50,106 bases of DNA from an uncultured Candidatus Pelagibacter sp. Its GTDB lineage: Bacteria > Pseudomonadota > Alphaproteobacteria > Pelagibacterales > Pelagibacteraceae. The position numbers and the translations under genes were made by a program. Position 1 is the first letter of the stretch. The number at the start of each line of letters is the position of its first letter. Where the stretch lies: contig CAJQSW010000001.1 of assembly GCA_905616455.1 (NCBI GenBank), positions 1 to 50,106 of the forward strand. The letters run 5' to 3'. Shown here one piece after another: positions 42,764 to 50,106 of the stretch. A model generated the notes under the pieces. It ran no database searches and was not told where the DNA came from. It saw nothing but the letters and a program-made list of their open reading frames with translations.

Positions 42764-43594
42764 ATGAACAAAATTTATTTTCAAGGAACCTTTGGAGCCT
42801 ATTCGCATTTAGCAGCACTTGAAATTGAGCCTGATGCAGAAGTTATACCATGTAAGACGTTTGATGAATGTTTTTTAAAAACATCATCAGAAAGTGGTTC
42901 ACGAATGGTAATACCTGAATCAAATCGGATTACAGGAAATATAGGAATAGAATATTTAATTTTCAAACATAGGTTAAATATTTATGCTGAGCATTTTCAA
43001 AAAATTGAACATAATTTATTAGGGCAGAAAGGAAGTAGCTTAAAAGATATAAAAGATGTCTTTTCTCACACACAAGGTTTATCTCAATGTTCAAATTTCA
43101 TTAAAAAAAACAATTTCACTGAACATGTACGTGCTGATACAGCTGGTTCTGCTGAAGCAATCTCAAAAAAAAAAATTAAAGGTGAGGCTGCAATTGCTTC
43201 TTCACTAAGTGCAAAAATTTATAAGCTTAAAATACTTGCACCCAACATTGAAAATGAAAAAGGCAACGTAACTCGATTTCTAGTTATGGGTAAAGAAGTG
43301 TATCAACCAGATTTTGGAGATAAAAGATATATAACATCTTTTTTATTTAAATTAAAAAGTAAACCTGCTGCGCTTTATCAATCACTAGGGGGTTTTGCGA
43401 TTAATGGTGTAAATCTAACAAAACTTCAAAGCTATCCAGAACAAAACTCATTTGAATCATATTTTTTTTTATGTGATCTAGATGGTCACATTGAAGATCC
43501 AAAAGTTCAAAAATCTTTAGAAGAATTAGGACTTCATTGTCAAGATTTTCACGTGCTAGGTGTTTTTGAGGCTGATAAATTTAGAGAAAAATAA
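42764..43594 (+). CDS. pheA: Prephenate dehydratase
   Basis: Converts prephenate to phenylpyruvate for phenylalanine. The 276-residue monofunctional enzyme has the PDT domain (FQGTFGAYSHLAALE, then VIPESNRITGNIG and VTRFLVMGKE) and a C-terminal ACT domain (KPAALYQSLGGFAINGVNL with LQSYP where ESRP is usual). The ACT domain implies feedback by phenylalanine. There is no chorismate mutase part. Confidence 0.95.
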   Translation: MNKIYFQGTFGAYSHLAALEIEPDAEVIPCKTFDECFLKTSSESGSRMVIPESNRITGNIGIEYLIFKHRLNIYAEHFQKIEHNLLGQKGSSLKDIKDVFSHTQGLSQCSNFIKKNNFTEHVRADTAGSAEAISKKKIKGEAAIASSLSAKIYKLKILAPNIENEKGNVTRFLVMGKEVYQPDFGDKRYITSFLFKLKSKPAALYQSLGGFAINGVNLTKLQSYPEQNSFESYFFLCDLDGHIEDPKVQKSLEELGLHCQDFHVLGVFEADKFREK

Positions 43595-43608
43595 TTCAGA
43601 AACTTTTC

Positions 43609-43638
43609 TTGTAGATTGGAAAACATTACTGTTATAAT
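43609..43638 (+). promoter_or_regulatory. Sigma70-type promoter for the SRP RNA
   Basis: TTGTAG (43609-43614) and a perfect TATAAT (43633-43638) are 18 bases apart, and the first base of the predicted SRP RNA stem lies 7 bases after the -10 box. The spacing and position match a real start site well. It begins 15 bases after the pheA stop. Confidence 0.65.
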
Positions 43639-43644
43639 AACCCT

Positions 43645-43728
43645 GGAGGCTAGAGGTGAATACTGCTTGAACCCGACCAGATCTTAACGGAAGCAGTCGT
43701 AAAGACAGTTTTTCAGGTTTTAGTCTCC
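43645..43728 (+). ncRNA. ffs: Signal recognition particle RNA (4.5S)
   Basis: Core RNA of the SRP that brings membrane proteins to FtsY and SecYEG. The conserved apical domain is visible as CCCGACCAGATC (from 43672), ACGGAAGCAGTCG and the matching 3' side. The ends pair as GGAGGCTAGA with TTTTAGTCTCC (10 bp including G-U pairs), defining about 84 bases, slightly shorter than the E. coli RNA. It lies upstream of dnaX as in many alphaproteobacteria, with only 8 bases to the dnaX ATG. Ends may be off by a few bases. Confidence 0.88.
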
Positions 43729-43736
43729 TTATAAAA

Positions 43737-45422
43737 ATGAATAAAAATACAAAAGTTTTAGCCTTAAAGTATAGACCTCAGACATTTGCTGATCTTATAG
43801 GTCAAGATGTTGTTGCTGAAACAATAGCTAATGCAATTAAAGCAAATAAAGTCCCTAATGCTTATCTTTTTACTGGAATTAGAGGCGTTGGCAAAACTAC
43901 TACGGCAAGAATAGTTGCCAAATCTCTAAATTGCTCAAATGGTATTGATGAACTTTGTAAAGACGACCTGTGTGAAAATTGTACAGCAATTTCAAATTCA
44001 AATCATATTGATGTATTAGAAATGGATGCAGCAAGTAAAACTGGTGTTGATGACGTAAGAGATCTTATTGAATTTTCTAGATATGGTCCAACTACAGCAA
44101 AATATAAAATATTTATTATTGATGAAGTGCATATGCTTAGCAAACAGGCATTTAATGCATTGCTAAAAACTCTAGAGGAGCCGCCTGAGTATTTAAAATT
44201 TATTTTTGCAACTACAGAAATAAAAAAAATTCCAATCACTGTAATTTCTCGCTGTCAAAGATTTGATTTATCTAGAATTAAGTCTTTAGAATTATTTGAT
44301 TTTATAAAAAAGATTAAAGATAAAGAGAATGGTAACGCATCTGATGATGCACTTAAATTGATTGTAAAGATTTCTGAAGGATCCGTTAGAGACGCTTTAT
44401 CATTACTTGATAGAGCATTGCTTACACTAGATAAAGACAAGGAGTTAGATTTAGCTTCTGCACAAAAAATATTTGGTTACTTTGATAAGTCACAATTAAT
44501 TAGTTTATTTCAACTTATATTTGAAGGCAAAGAAACAGAGGTTTTAAATATTTATAGAAAAATTTATAACCAAGGTGTTGAACCCAAAATTTTTATAAAT
44601 GATTTTTTAGAGCTTTTATATTATTTTAAAAATATTGAATCATTAAACATAGATGGTACAAATTTTTCATTAAATGATGAGGAATTTAATAGAATTAAAG
44701 AAATTTCTAAAAAAGTTAACAATGAAACCCTAATATTATTTTGGCAGTTTACTATTAAAGCATTAGAAGAGCTTGATATTGTTTACAATCAACATTTATC
44801 AATGGAAATGTTCTTAATTAGATTAATTCATTTAAAAAACATCAAGAATACGTCTGATGTTAATTATGAAGTCTCAAATCAAACAAATGAAAATGTTAGT
44901 CAAACATCTCTTTCACAAAAAAAAAATAGTGAAGATTTCTTTGAGATAAAAGATAAAGTTGAAACAATTGGTCAAATAAAAAATATTACTCAGGAGAAAG
45001 ATATAAAATTAAAAGATAATAAGGAAGTTGAAATGAGAACTAATTTTATAAATTCTTTTGATGACTTATTGGAAACATGCTTATTTAAAAAAGAAATTAA
45101 ATTGAAATATGAATTAGAAAAAAATGTTAATCTTGTTAGTTTTGAGGATCAAAGAATTGAAATTTCATTTAATGAAGATTTAGACAAAAATTTTATTAAA
45201 GATTTATCTTCAAAGCTTTATGAATGGACTAATAATAGATGGATAATAACACTTAGTAAAACTAAAGGCCAGCCATCTAAAAAAGAAATAGAAGCCAACT
45301 TAAAAATAGAACTAAAAGAAGCTGTAAAAGATTCTTTAATTTATAAAAATATTTTAGAAAAGTTTCCAGATGCAGAATTGATTGACGTTAAAGTCAATGA
45401 GAAGAAGGATACAAATGACTGA
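43737..45422 (+). CDS. dnaX: DNA polymerase III subunits gamma/tau
   Basis: Clamp-loader ATPase. The 561-residue protein begins LALKYRPQTFADLIGQDVV; Walker A is GIRGVGKTTTA near residues 48-58, four zinc Cys lie at about 66-82, Walker B is FIIDEVHML, the sensor block is ISRCQRFDL, and SVRDALSLLDRA follows. A linker rich in Asn, Lys and Glu precedes a small tau-like C-terminal domain. I saw no clear frameshift signal for gamma. It starts 8 bases after the SRP RNA, with no normal ribosome binding site. Confidence 0.95.
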   Translation: MNKNTKVLALKYRPQTFADLIGQDVVAETIANAIKANKVPNAYLFTGIRGVGKTTTARIVAKSLNCSNGIDELCKDDLCENCTAISNSNHIDVLEMDAASKTGVDDVRDLIEFSRYGPTTAKYKIFIIDEVHMLSKQAFNALLKTLEEPPEYLKFIFATTEIKKIPITVISRCQRFDLSRIKSLELFDFIKKIKDKENGNASDDALKLIVKISEGSVRDALSLLDRALLTLDKDKELDLASAQKIFGYFDKSQLISLFQLIFEGKETEVLNIYRKIYNQGVEPKIFINDFLELLYYFKNIESLNIDGTNFSLNDEEFNRIKEISKKVNNETLILFWQFTIKALEELDIVYNQHLSMEMFLIRLIHLKNIKNTSDVNYEVSNQTNENVSQTSLSQKKNSEDFFEIKDKVETIGQIKNITQEKDIKLKDNKEVEMRTNFINSFDDLLETCLFKKEIKLKYELEKNVNLVSFEDQRIEISFNEDLDKNFIKDLSSKLYEWTNNRWIITLSKTKGQPSKKEIEANLKIELKEAVKDSLIYKNILEKFPDAELIDVKVNEKKDTND

Positions 45423-45732
45423 TTTTACTAAGATTTTAGATAAAGCTAAAGAATTTGAATCTAAAATGAAAGAGAGTCAGGAAAAAATTAAAAACATTCA
45501 AGTTGAGGGTGCTTCTGGCTCTAATTCTGTAAAGATTACATTAAATGGTGAAAATGAAATGATTAAAATAAATTTGTCAGATGAAGTAATGAAAGAAGAT
45601 AAGATTATAATAGAAGACTTAATAGTAGCAGCTCACAATAATGCAAAATCTGAATTAAAAACTAAAACATCTGAAGAAATTTCAAAGTCCACAAGTGGAT
45701 TTGGCATTCCTGGATTTAAATGGCCACTTTAA
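45415..45732 (+). CDS. ybaB: YbaB/EbfC nucleoid-associated protein
   Basis: A 105-residue DNA-binding dimer, tweezer-like in known structures. Motifs: AKEFESKMKESQEKI helix, SVKITLNGENEMIKI sheet, and ISKSTSGFGIPGFKWP at the end. The ATG at 45415 overlaps the dnaX stop by 8 bases; an in-frame upstream start at 45382 lies inside dnaX and lacks support. It is in the usual dnaX-ybaB-recR order. Confidence 0.93.
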   Translation: MTDFTKILDKAKEFESKMKESQEKIKNIQVEGASGSNSVKITLNGENEMIKINLSDEVMKEDKIIIEDLIVAAHNNAKSELKTKTSEEISKSTSGFGIPGFKWPL

Positions 45733-45736
45733 TAAG

Positions 45737-46348
45737 ATGCAAAGTATTAATGAAATAGATGAATTAATTAAATTAATTTCTAGGCTTCCAGGCCTGGGCC
45801 CAAAGTCAGCAAAAAGAATTGTTTTAAAGCTTATTAATAATAGAGATGAATTGGTTAAACCAATGGCAAATACTCTAGCTCAAGTTTATAAAAATGTCAT
45901 TAGATGCCAGTCCTGTGGCACTTTAAAGTCTAATTCTTTAGGATGTAACAACTGTGAAAATACAAAAGAAAAATATAACAAAATATGTGTGGTTGAAGAT
46001 ATTGCAGATCAGTGGTCTATAGAAAACTCAAATATTTATAAGGGATACTTTCATATTCTTGGTGGAACAATTTCATCTGCTGGCCAAAGAAAAGAAGATC
46101 TCTTAATCAACTCATTAGTTGAAAGAGTTGTTAAAGAAAATATTGAAGAAGTTATATTAGCAACCAGTGCAACTGTTGAAGGCCAAACCACAGCATATTA
46201 TATTCAAGACAGTCTTAAACAAACAAGTGCAAAAGTTACAAAACTTGCACAAGGCTTACCTGTGGGCGGTGAAATAGAAAGCCTTGATGATGGAACCTTA
46301 TATTCAGCTTTTAAAAACAGAACTGGAATTAAAACTAATTCTGAGTAG
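45737..46348 (+). CDS. recR: Recombination protein RecR
   Basis: Part of the RecFOR pathway that loads RecA at gaps. The 203-residue protein has an HhH motif (SRLPGLGPKSAKRIVL), a four-Cys zinc finger (CQSCGTLKSNSLGCNNC), a Toprim domain (ICVVEDIADQWSIE, then LGGTIS) and the Walker-like ATSATVEGQTTAYYI. I chose the ATG at 45737, four bases after ybaB, over an upstream in-frame start at 45695. It overlaps the convergent glcB by 14 bases. Confidence 0.95.
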   Translation: MQSINEIDELIKLISRLPGLGPKSAKRIVLKLINNRDELVKPMANTLAQVYKNVIRCQSCGTLKSNSLGCNNCENTKEKYNKICVVEDIADQWSIENSNIYKGYFHILGGTISSAGQRKEDLLINSLVERVVKENIEEVILATSATVEGQTTAYYIQDSLKQTSAKVTKLAQGLPVGGEIESLDDGTLYSAFKNRTGIKTNSE

Positions 46349-48530
46349 ATTTTTTTAGTAATCTGTTCAGATGTAATAAAGGTTCTGTATAACCAGAAGG
46401 TTGTTCTTTACCCTTAAAAATTAAGTCACAAGCTGTTTTAAAAGCAATTGATTGATCAAAATCTTTAGACATCATCTCGTAGCTACCTCTTCCAGAACGA
46501 GCATAAGCCCCATCATTTTTATTTTGATCATCAACAATTTTTGCCATTTTTTTCATTATTTCCATAACTTGAGATTTTGTACAAATATCGTGATGTATCC
46601 AATTGGCAATATGTTGAGAGGATATTCTTAAAGTGGCTCTATCTTCCATTAAGCCAATATTATTAATATCAGGTACTTTTGAACAGCCAACTCCATGATC
46701 TATCCATCTCACAACATATCCCAAAAGAGTTTGTGCAGAATTTGAAATCTCAGAATTAATTTCTTCCATTGACCAGTTTGGTCTATCTGCAATTGGAACT
46801 GTTAACAGATCATCAAGTGTTGCAGACTCCCTTTTTTGAATTTCTTTTTGTTTTTCAAAAATATTTATCTCATGATAATGTAAAGCATGAAGAGCTGCTG
46901 CTGTAGGTGAGGGAACCCAAGCACAATTTGCTCCAGCTATTAAATGACCAGCTTTTTGCTCCATCATATCTTTCATTTTATCAGGCATAGCCCACATTCC
47001 TTTGCCAATTTGTGCTTTACCAGAAAGACCACACTGCAGACCAATATCAACATTATTATTTTCATATGCACCAATCCACTTAGAAGACTTCATGTCACCT
47101 TTTTTAATCATAGGGCCAGCTTCCATTGAAGTATGCATTTCATCTCCAGTTCTGTCCAGGAATCCTGTATTAATAAAAAATACTCTATTTTCAAGAGTCC
47201 TAATACACTCTTTTAAGTTTGAAGATGTTCTTCTTTCTTCGTCCATAATACCAATTTTACAGGTATTCTTTTTTAAACCTAAGACCTCTTCAATTTTACT
47301 AAAAATTAAATCAGTAAAAGCTGTTTCTTCTGGGCCATGCATTTTTGGTTTAACAATATAAATAGACCCACTTCTTGAATTACCCTTTCTTTTTATATCG
47401 TGAAGACCTGCTGCTGAAGTTATAAAAGCATCCATAATTCCCTCTGGTATTTCAGTGCCATCTTTTAAAAGAATTGCAGAATTAGTCATAAGGTGTCCAA
47501 CATTTCTTACTAGTAACAAACTTCTTCCGTGTAATTTTAATCCTTTTCCATCTTTAGATATATAACTTCTATCAGGATTTAATTTACGTTCATAAGTTTT
47601 TCCATTTTTTTCGAATGTTGATTTTAGATCACCCTTCATTAGACCAAGCCAATTACGATAACAAATAATCTTGTCATCACCATCAACTGCAGCAACACTA
47701 TCTTCATTATCACAAATGGTTGAAACTGCTGCCTCAACAATAATATCACTAATTTTAGCAGAATCTTGTTGGGCGCTAAAAGCATTTGGGTCTATAATTA
47801 TTTCTACATGAAGGTTGTTATTTTTTAGAATTATTGCTGAGGGATTATTAACCTCTCCTCTATGACCAATAAATTTATCCTTGTTCTTTAGTGATGTTTT
47901 AACGTCATCTTTTAATATAATCAGAGAGCCATCATTAATTTTAACTCCTGTAATAGTATACCAGTCTAAATTTTCTAAAGGAAAGTGTTTCTCTAAAAAA
48001 TCTCTTCCATATTTTATGACCATTTCTCCTCTTAAAGGATCATACCTCTGAGAAGTGCTATCTTCAGATTGTTCGATTACGTCTGTACCATATAAACTAT
48101 CGTACAAGCTCATCCATCTTGCATTGGCAGCATTTAAAGCGTACCTTTCATTCATGATGGGAACAACTAATTGCGGACCAGCAATATTAGTTATCTCTTC
48201 ATCAACATTACTTGTTTTAATTTTAAAATCTGGACCCACTTCTTTTAGATAACCAATTTCCTTTAAAAATTTTTTATATTTTTCTAAATTAATCTCATTA
48301 CCTTTATTTGTAATATGCCAAACATCTATTTTCTTTTGTAAATCTTCTCTTATCTTTAATAAGGCTTTATTTTTTGGAGATAATTCATGAACTACTCTGT
48401 CAAAGCCTTCCCAAAATTTTTCTGAAGAGATATTTGTGTCTTCAAGCAATTCTTCATTAATGAAGTTAAGCAATTTATTGGAAACTGATAGATTCTGTAT
48501 TTTTGTATATTGTTTTTTCATAGCACCCAT
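46335..48530 (-). CDS. glcB: Malate synthase G
   Basis: Condenses glyoxylate and acetyl-CoA to malate. The 731-residue single-chain G form shows GDDKIICYRNWLGLMKGDL, VGHLMTNSAILLKDG, the catalytic region IGIMDEERRTSSNLKECI and FINTGFLDRTGDEMHTSME, and RATLRISSQHIANWIHH near the end. It is monomeric and cytoplasmic. Two ATGs (48530, 48521) are possible; GGGG at 48535-48538 favours the first. It sits under a tandem glycine riboswitch, which ties carbon flow through glyoxylate to glycine supply. Confidence 0.97.
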   Translation of the reverse strand: MGAMKKQYTKIQNLSVSNKLLNFINEELLEDTNISSEKFWEGFDRVVHELSPKNKALLKIREDLQKKIDVWHITNKGNEINLEKYKKFLKEIGYLKEVGPDFKIKTSNVDEEITNIAGPQLVVPIMNERYALNAANARWMSLYDSLYGTDVIEQSEDSTSQRYDPLRGEMVIKYGRDFLEKHFPLENLDWYTITGVKINDGSLIILKDDVKTSLKNKDKFIGHRGEVNNPSAIILKNNNLHVEIIIDPNAFSAQQDSAKISDIIVEAAVSTICDNEDSVAAVDGDDKIICYRNWLGLMKGDLKSTFEKNGKTYERKLNPDRSYISKDGKGLKLHGRSLLLVRNVGHLMTNSAILLKDGTEIPEGIMDAFITSAAGLHDIKRKGNSRSGSIYIVKPKMHGPEETAFTDLIFSKIEEVLGLKKNTCKIGIMDEERRTSSNLKECIRTLENRVFFINTGFLDRTGDEMHTSMEAGPMIKKGDMKSSKWIGAYENNNVDIGLQCGLSGKAQIGKGMWAMPDKMKDMMEQKAGHLIAGANCAWVPSPTAAALHALHYHEINIFEKQKEIQKRESATLDDLLTVPIADRPNWSMEEINSEISNSAQTLLGYVVRWIDHGVGCSKVPDINNIGLMEDRATLRISSQHIANWIHHDICTKSQVMEIMKKMAKIVDDQNKNDGAYARSGRGSYEMMSKDFDQSIAFKTACDLIFKGKEQPSGYTEPLLHLNRLLKKSTQN

Positions 48531-48539
48531 TTTACCCCA

Positions 48540-48683
48540 TCTGTATGTTTGCCTGAGAGTTTTGCTCCATCGGCGAGATAAAATCTCTTTCCAGAGTGTT
48601 ATGTTTATTATCGGTCCTTTTGCCTGAGAGTTTCCGGGGTAGTTGCTCCTTCGGCGCTAATATACTTATAGTCTCTCCCGATA
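48540..48683 (-). promoter_or_regulatory. Tandem glycine riboswitch (two aptamers)
   Basis: On the minus strand aptamer 1 spans about 48683-48609 and aptamer 2 about 48597-48540. Both show the glycine-riboswitch core: GCCGAAGGAGCAA and GCCGATGGAGCAA, each followed by CTCTCAGGCAAA. P1 of aptamer 1 is a perfect TATCGG/CCGATA. P1 of aptamer 2 is short (TCTG/CAGA) and ends one base from the GGGG ribosome binding site of glcB, so control is probably at translation. A glycine riboswitch before malate synthase was described for SAR11. Confidence 0.93.
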
Positions 48684-48688
48684 TATAA

Positions 48689-48716
48689 AGACTACCTATT
48701 AATATAATTAAGTCAA
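48689..48716 (-). promoter_or_regulatory. Possible glcB promoter
   Basis: On the minus strand TTGACT (48711-48716) and TAGTCT (48689-48694) are 16 bases apart, which would start transcription at about the first base of the riboswitch P1 stem. The -35 box is good, the -10 box is poor. The rest of the gap up to accA (48717-48779) is nearly pure A+T; TTGCCT at 48740-48745 is a weak -35 candidate for accA. Confidence 0.35.
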
Positions 48717-48779
48717 ATATTAATTATTTAAACATTTTATTGCCTTTTTTGATAATTAATTAATAATTAAATTATTCGT

Positions 48780-49886
48780 ATGAAAAATTATTTAAATTTT
48801 GAAACTGATATTAAAAATTTAGAAGTTGAATTAGAAAAACTAAAAGATCCATATAATCAAGATGGACTTTCAGAAGTGGATACAAAAAAAATTTCCAATT
48901 CTCAGAAAGAGATAGATAAAAAATTACAAGAAATTTACTCTAACCTTGATCCATGGCAAACAACCTTGGTTGCAAGACATGAGGACAGACCTAAAGCCAA
49001 GTTTTTTGTGGATAATCTATTTGAGAATTTTATTCCATTATCTGGAGATAGATTTTATGGAGAAGACAAATCTGTTTTGGCTGGATTTGCAAAATTTAAT
49101 GAAAAATCAGTTTTAGTTATAGGTCAAGAAAAAGGTGATAGCCTTGAAACCAGAATTGAAAGAAATTTTGGCATGATGAGACCTGAAGGTTATAGAAAAA
49201 CTATTAGATTAATGAAACTTGCAAATAAATTTAATATTCCAATAATCTCTTTTATAGATACTCCAGGCGCATACCCAGGTGTTGGGGCCGAGGAGAGAGG
49301 TCAAGCAGAAGCAATTGCAAAATCAATAGAGTGTTGTATGTCGTTAAGTGTGCCAACATTTGCAATTATTATTGGAGAGGGTGGCTCTGGTGGAGCAATA
49401 GCATTAGCCTCATCCAACAAGGTTATAATGTTAGAAAATGCTATCTATTCAGTAATATCTCCTGAAGGATGTGCAACTATTCTATGGAGAGATCCAAAAA
49501 GAACACTTGATGCAGCTAAGGCAATGAAACTATCTTCAAAAGATCTTTTAGAATTAAAAGTAATTGATGAAGTTATTCCAGAGCCAGTTGGTGGAGCTCA
49601 CAGAGATAGAGATTTAATTTTAAACAATGTAAGGGAATCTATTGAAAATAACTTAAACGAATTTTTTAATATGAGTGGAGATGAAGTTTTAAACCACAGA
49701 AAAAATAAATTTCTAGCTATTGGAAGATCAAAAGGATTTGTCAGCAAATTAGATGAGGTGAACTCACTAACAATGAAAAAAAACAAGGTTATTACATTTA
49801 TTGAAAATTTTCTTGCTTCGAAGATAAATTTAGGAATTTCTTTTGTTGCATTAGTTTTAATGGGCTACTTCATATTTTTTTTATAA
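48780..49886 (+). CDS. accA: Acetyl-CoA carboxylase carboxyltransferase alpha subunit, with C-terminal membrane helix
   Basis: Partner of AccD in malonyl-CoA formation. The core is standard: LSGDRFYGEDKSVLAGFAKF, NFGMMRPEGYRKTIRLM, FIDTPGAYPGVGAEERGQAE, GEGGSGGAIALASSNKVIML and YSVISPEGCATILWRD. AccA normally ends at about 320 residues; this one is 368. The extra 48 residues hold a charged linker (MKKNKVITFIENF) and a final hydrophobic segment, residues 348-368 (INLGISFVALVLMGYFIFFL), predicted as a tail anchor. No frameshift is seen. It overlaps secA by 6 bases. Confidence 0.95.
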   Translation: MKNYLNFETDIKNLEVELEKLKDPYNQDGLSEVDTKKISNSQKEIDKKLQEIYSNLDPWQTTLVARHEDRPKAKFFVDNLFENFIPLSGDRFYGEDKSVLAGFAKFNEKSVLVIGQEKGDSLETRIERNFGMMRPEGYRKTIRLMKLANKFNIPIISFIDTPGAYPGVGAEERGQAEAIAKSIECCMSLSVPTFAIIIGEGGSGGAIALASSNKVIMLENAIYSVISPEGCATILWRDPKRTLDAAKAMKLSSKDLLELKVIDEVIPEPVGGAHRDRDLILNNVRESIENNLNEFFNMSGDEVLNHRKNKFLAIGRSKGFVSKLDEVNSLTMKKNKVITFIENFLASKINLGISFVALVLMGYFIFFL

Positions 49887-50106
49887 GGCACCACAACATT
49901 TTTTATATTTTTTACCAGATCCACACGAGCAAGGTTCATTTCTACTCATTTTTTTCCCAATATATTTTGGATCAATTTTAGTTGGTTGGGGATCTCCTCT
50001 TTCTTGAGTAGGCTCTTGGACTATTTGTAAATTAATTAAGATTGTTACAAAGTCAATTTTTAGTTTATTTAATAAGCTTTCAAAAAGATGAAAAGCTTCT
50101 TTTTTA
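49881..50106 (-). CDS. secA: SecA, C-terminal end, cut by the window edge
   Basis: The last 74 or so codons of the preprotein translocase ATPase. The segment KEAFHLFESLLNKLKIDFV matches the end of the helical scaffold, followed by an acidic linker and the zinc-binding tail RNEPCSCGSGKKYKKCCGAL (CxCx8CC) that contacts SecB and lipids. The motor domains lie beyond the right edge. Its stop overlaps the accA stop region by 6 bases. SEC-C motifs also occur in other proteins, but the helical part supports SecA. Confidence 0.88.
   Translation of the reverse strand, partial: KKEAFHLFESLLNKLKIDFVTILINLQIVQEPTQERGDPQPTKIDPKYIGKKMSRNEPCSCGSGKKYKKCCGAL

Noticed and set aside
47002..47361. 119-residue plus-strand ORF inside glcB
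   Set aside because: Antisense to the catalytic region of malate synthase and without independent support.
1..50106. CRISPR arrays, insertion sequences, prophage or genomic island
   Set aside because: No direct-repeat arrays, transposase, integrase or tRNA-linked att repeats were seen; gene content and composition are uniform core genome.

Overview
The window looks like the core chromosome of a streamlined marine alphaproteobacterium of the SAR11 clade (Pelagibacterales). The evidence is a very A+T-rich sequence (about 70% by eye), almost no intergenic DNA, short or overlapping gene junctions and alphaproteobacterial gene orders: rpmH-rnpA-yidD-yidC, murA-DUF2948-hisD-infA, rpsA-ihfB, trpFBA-accD-folC, gcrA near argD-argF, cycM|kdsB-pheA and ffs-dnaX-ybaB-recR. 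A tandem glycine riboswitch upstream of malate synthase is a published SAR11 trait. No phage, insertion sequence, CRISPR array or genomic island is visible. No gene-free stretch exceeds about 250 bases.

Layout. 1-404: 3'-truncated shikimate kinase (minus). 463-4588 (plus): a tiny membrane protein, a large unknown exported protein, then def-fmt-truA. 4578-12002 (minus): rpmH-rnpA-yidD-yidC, argB, a HAD nucleotidase, dapD, dapE, an HDAC-like deacetylase and a SET-domain protein. 12093-20475 (mostly plus): a VTT-domain membrane protein, tRNA-Thr (minus), two micro-ORFs joined to dcd-murA-DUF2948-hisD-infA-tRNA-Phe, then tRNA-His-hisS-hisZ-hisG. 20655-24296 (plus): rmuC, a phage-type PD-(D/E)XK nuclease, exonuclease I and thioredoxin. 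24293-36690 (minus): an uninterrupted 14-gene block rnd-kdsD-lptC-lptB-aroA-cmk-rpsA-ihfB-pyrF-trpF-trpB-trpA-accD-folC with no gap above 4 bases. 36707-41386: an NDUFA9-like dehydrogenase, a micro membrane protein, gcrA (minus), an orphan ABC-2 permease, argD and argF. 41378-50106: cycM (minus), kdsB-pheA, SRP RNA-dnaX-ybaB-recR, glcB with its glycine riboswitch (minus), accA, and the C-terminus of secA (minus).

How the genes fit together. Amino-acid synthesis dominates: histidine (hisD, hisG/hisZ), tryptophan (trpF, trpB, trpA), phenylalanine (pheA), shikimate (aroK, aroA), lysine/DAP (dapD, dapE) and arginine (argB, argD, argF). Envelope genes include murA, kdsD, kdsB, lptB, lptC, yidC and secA, and the two halves of acetyl-CoA carboxylase transferase (accD, accA). 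Replication, repair and translation genes fill the rest.

Most interesting observations: (1) a G-1-less, U72/A73 tRNA-His six bases in front of its own hisS; (2) an AccA with a C-terminal membrane helix; (3) a cytidylate kinase whose Walker A lysine is alanine; (4) a divergent TrpB with Asp in place of the catalytic Glu of ETGAG; (5) adjacent SET and HDAC-family genes; (6) an rmuC/exonuclease/exonuclease I cluster; (7) a 33-codon ORF stitched by TAATG overlaps to both neighbours; (8) a perfect 14-bp palindrome before an ABC permease. I found no wholly new multi-gene system that I can prove from sequence alone; the nuclease trio and the SET/HDAC pair are the best candidates.
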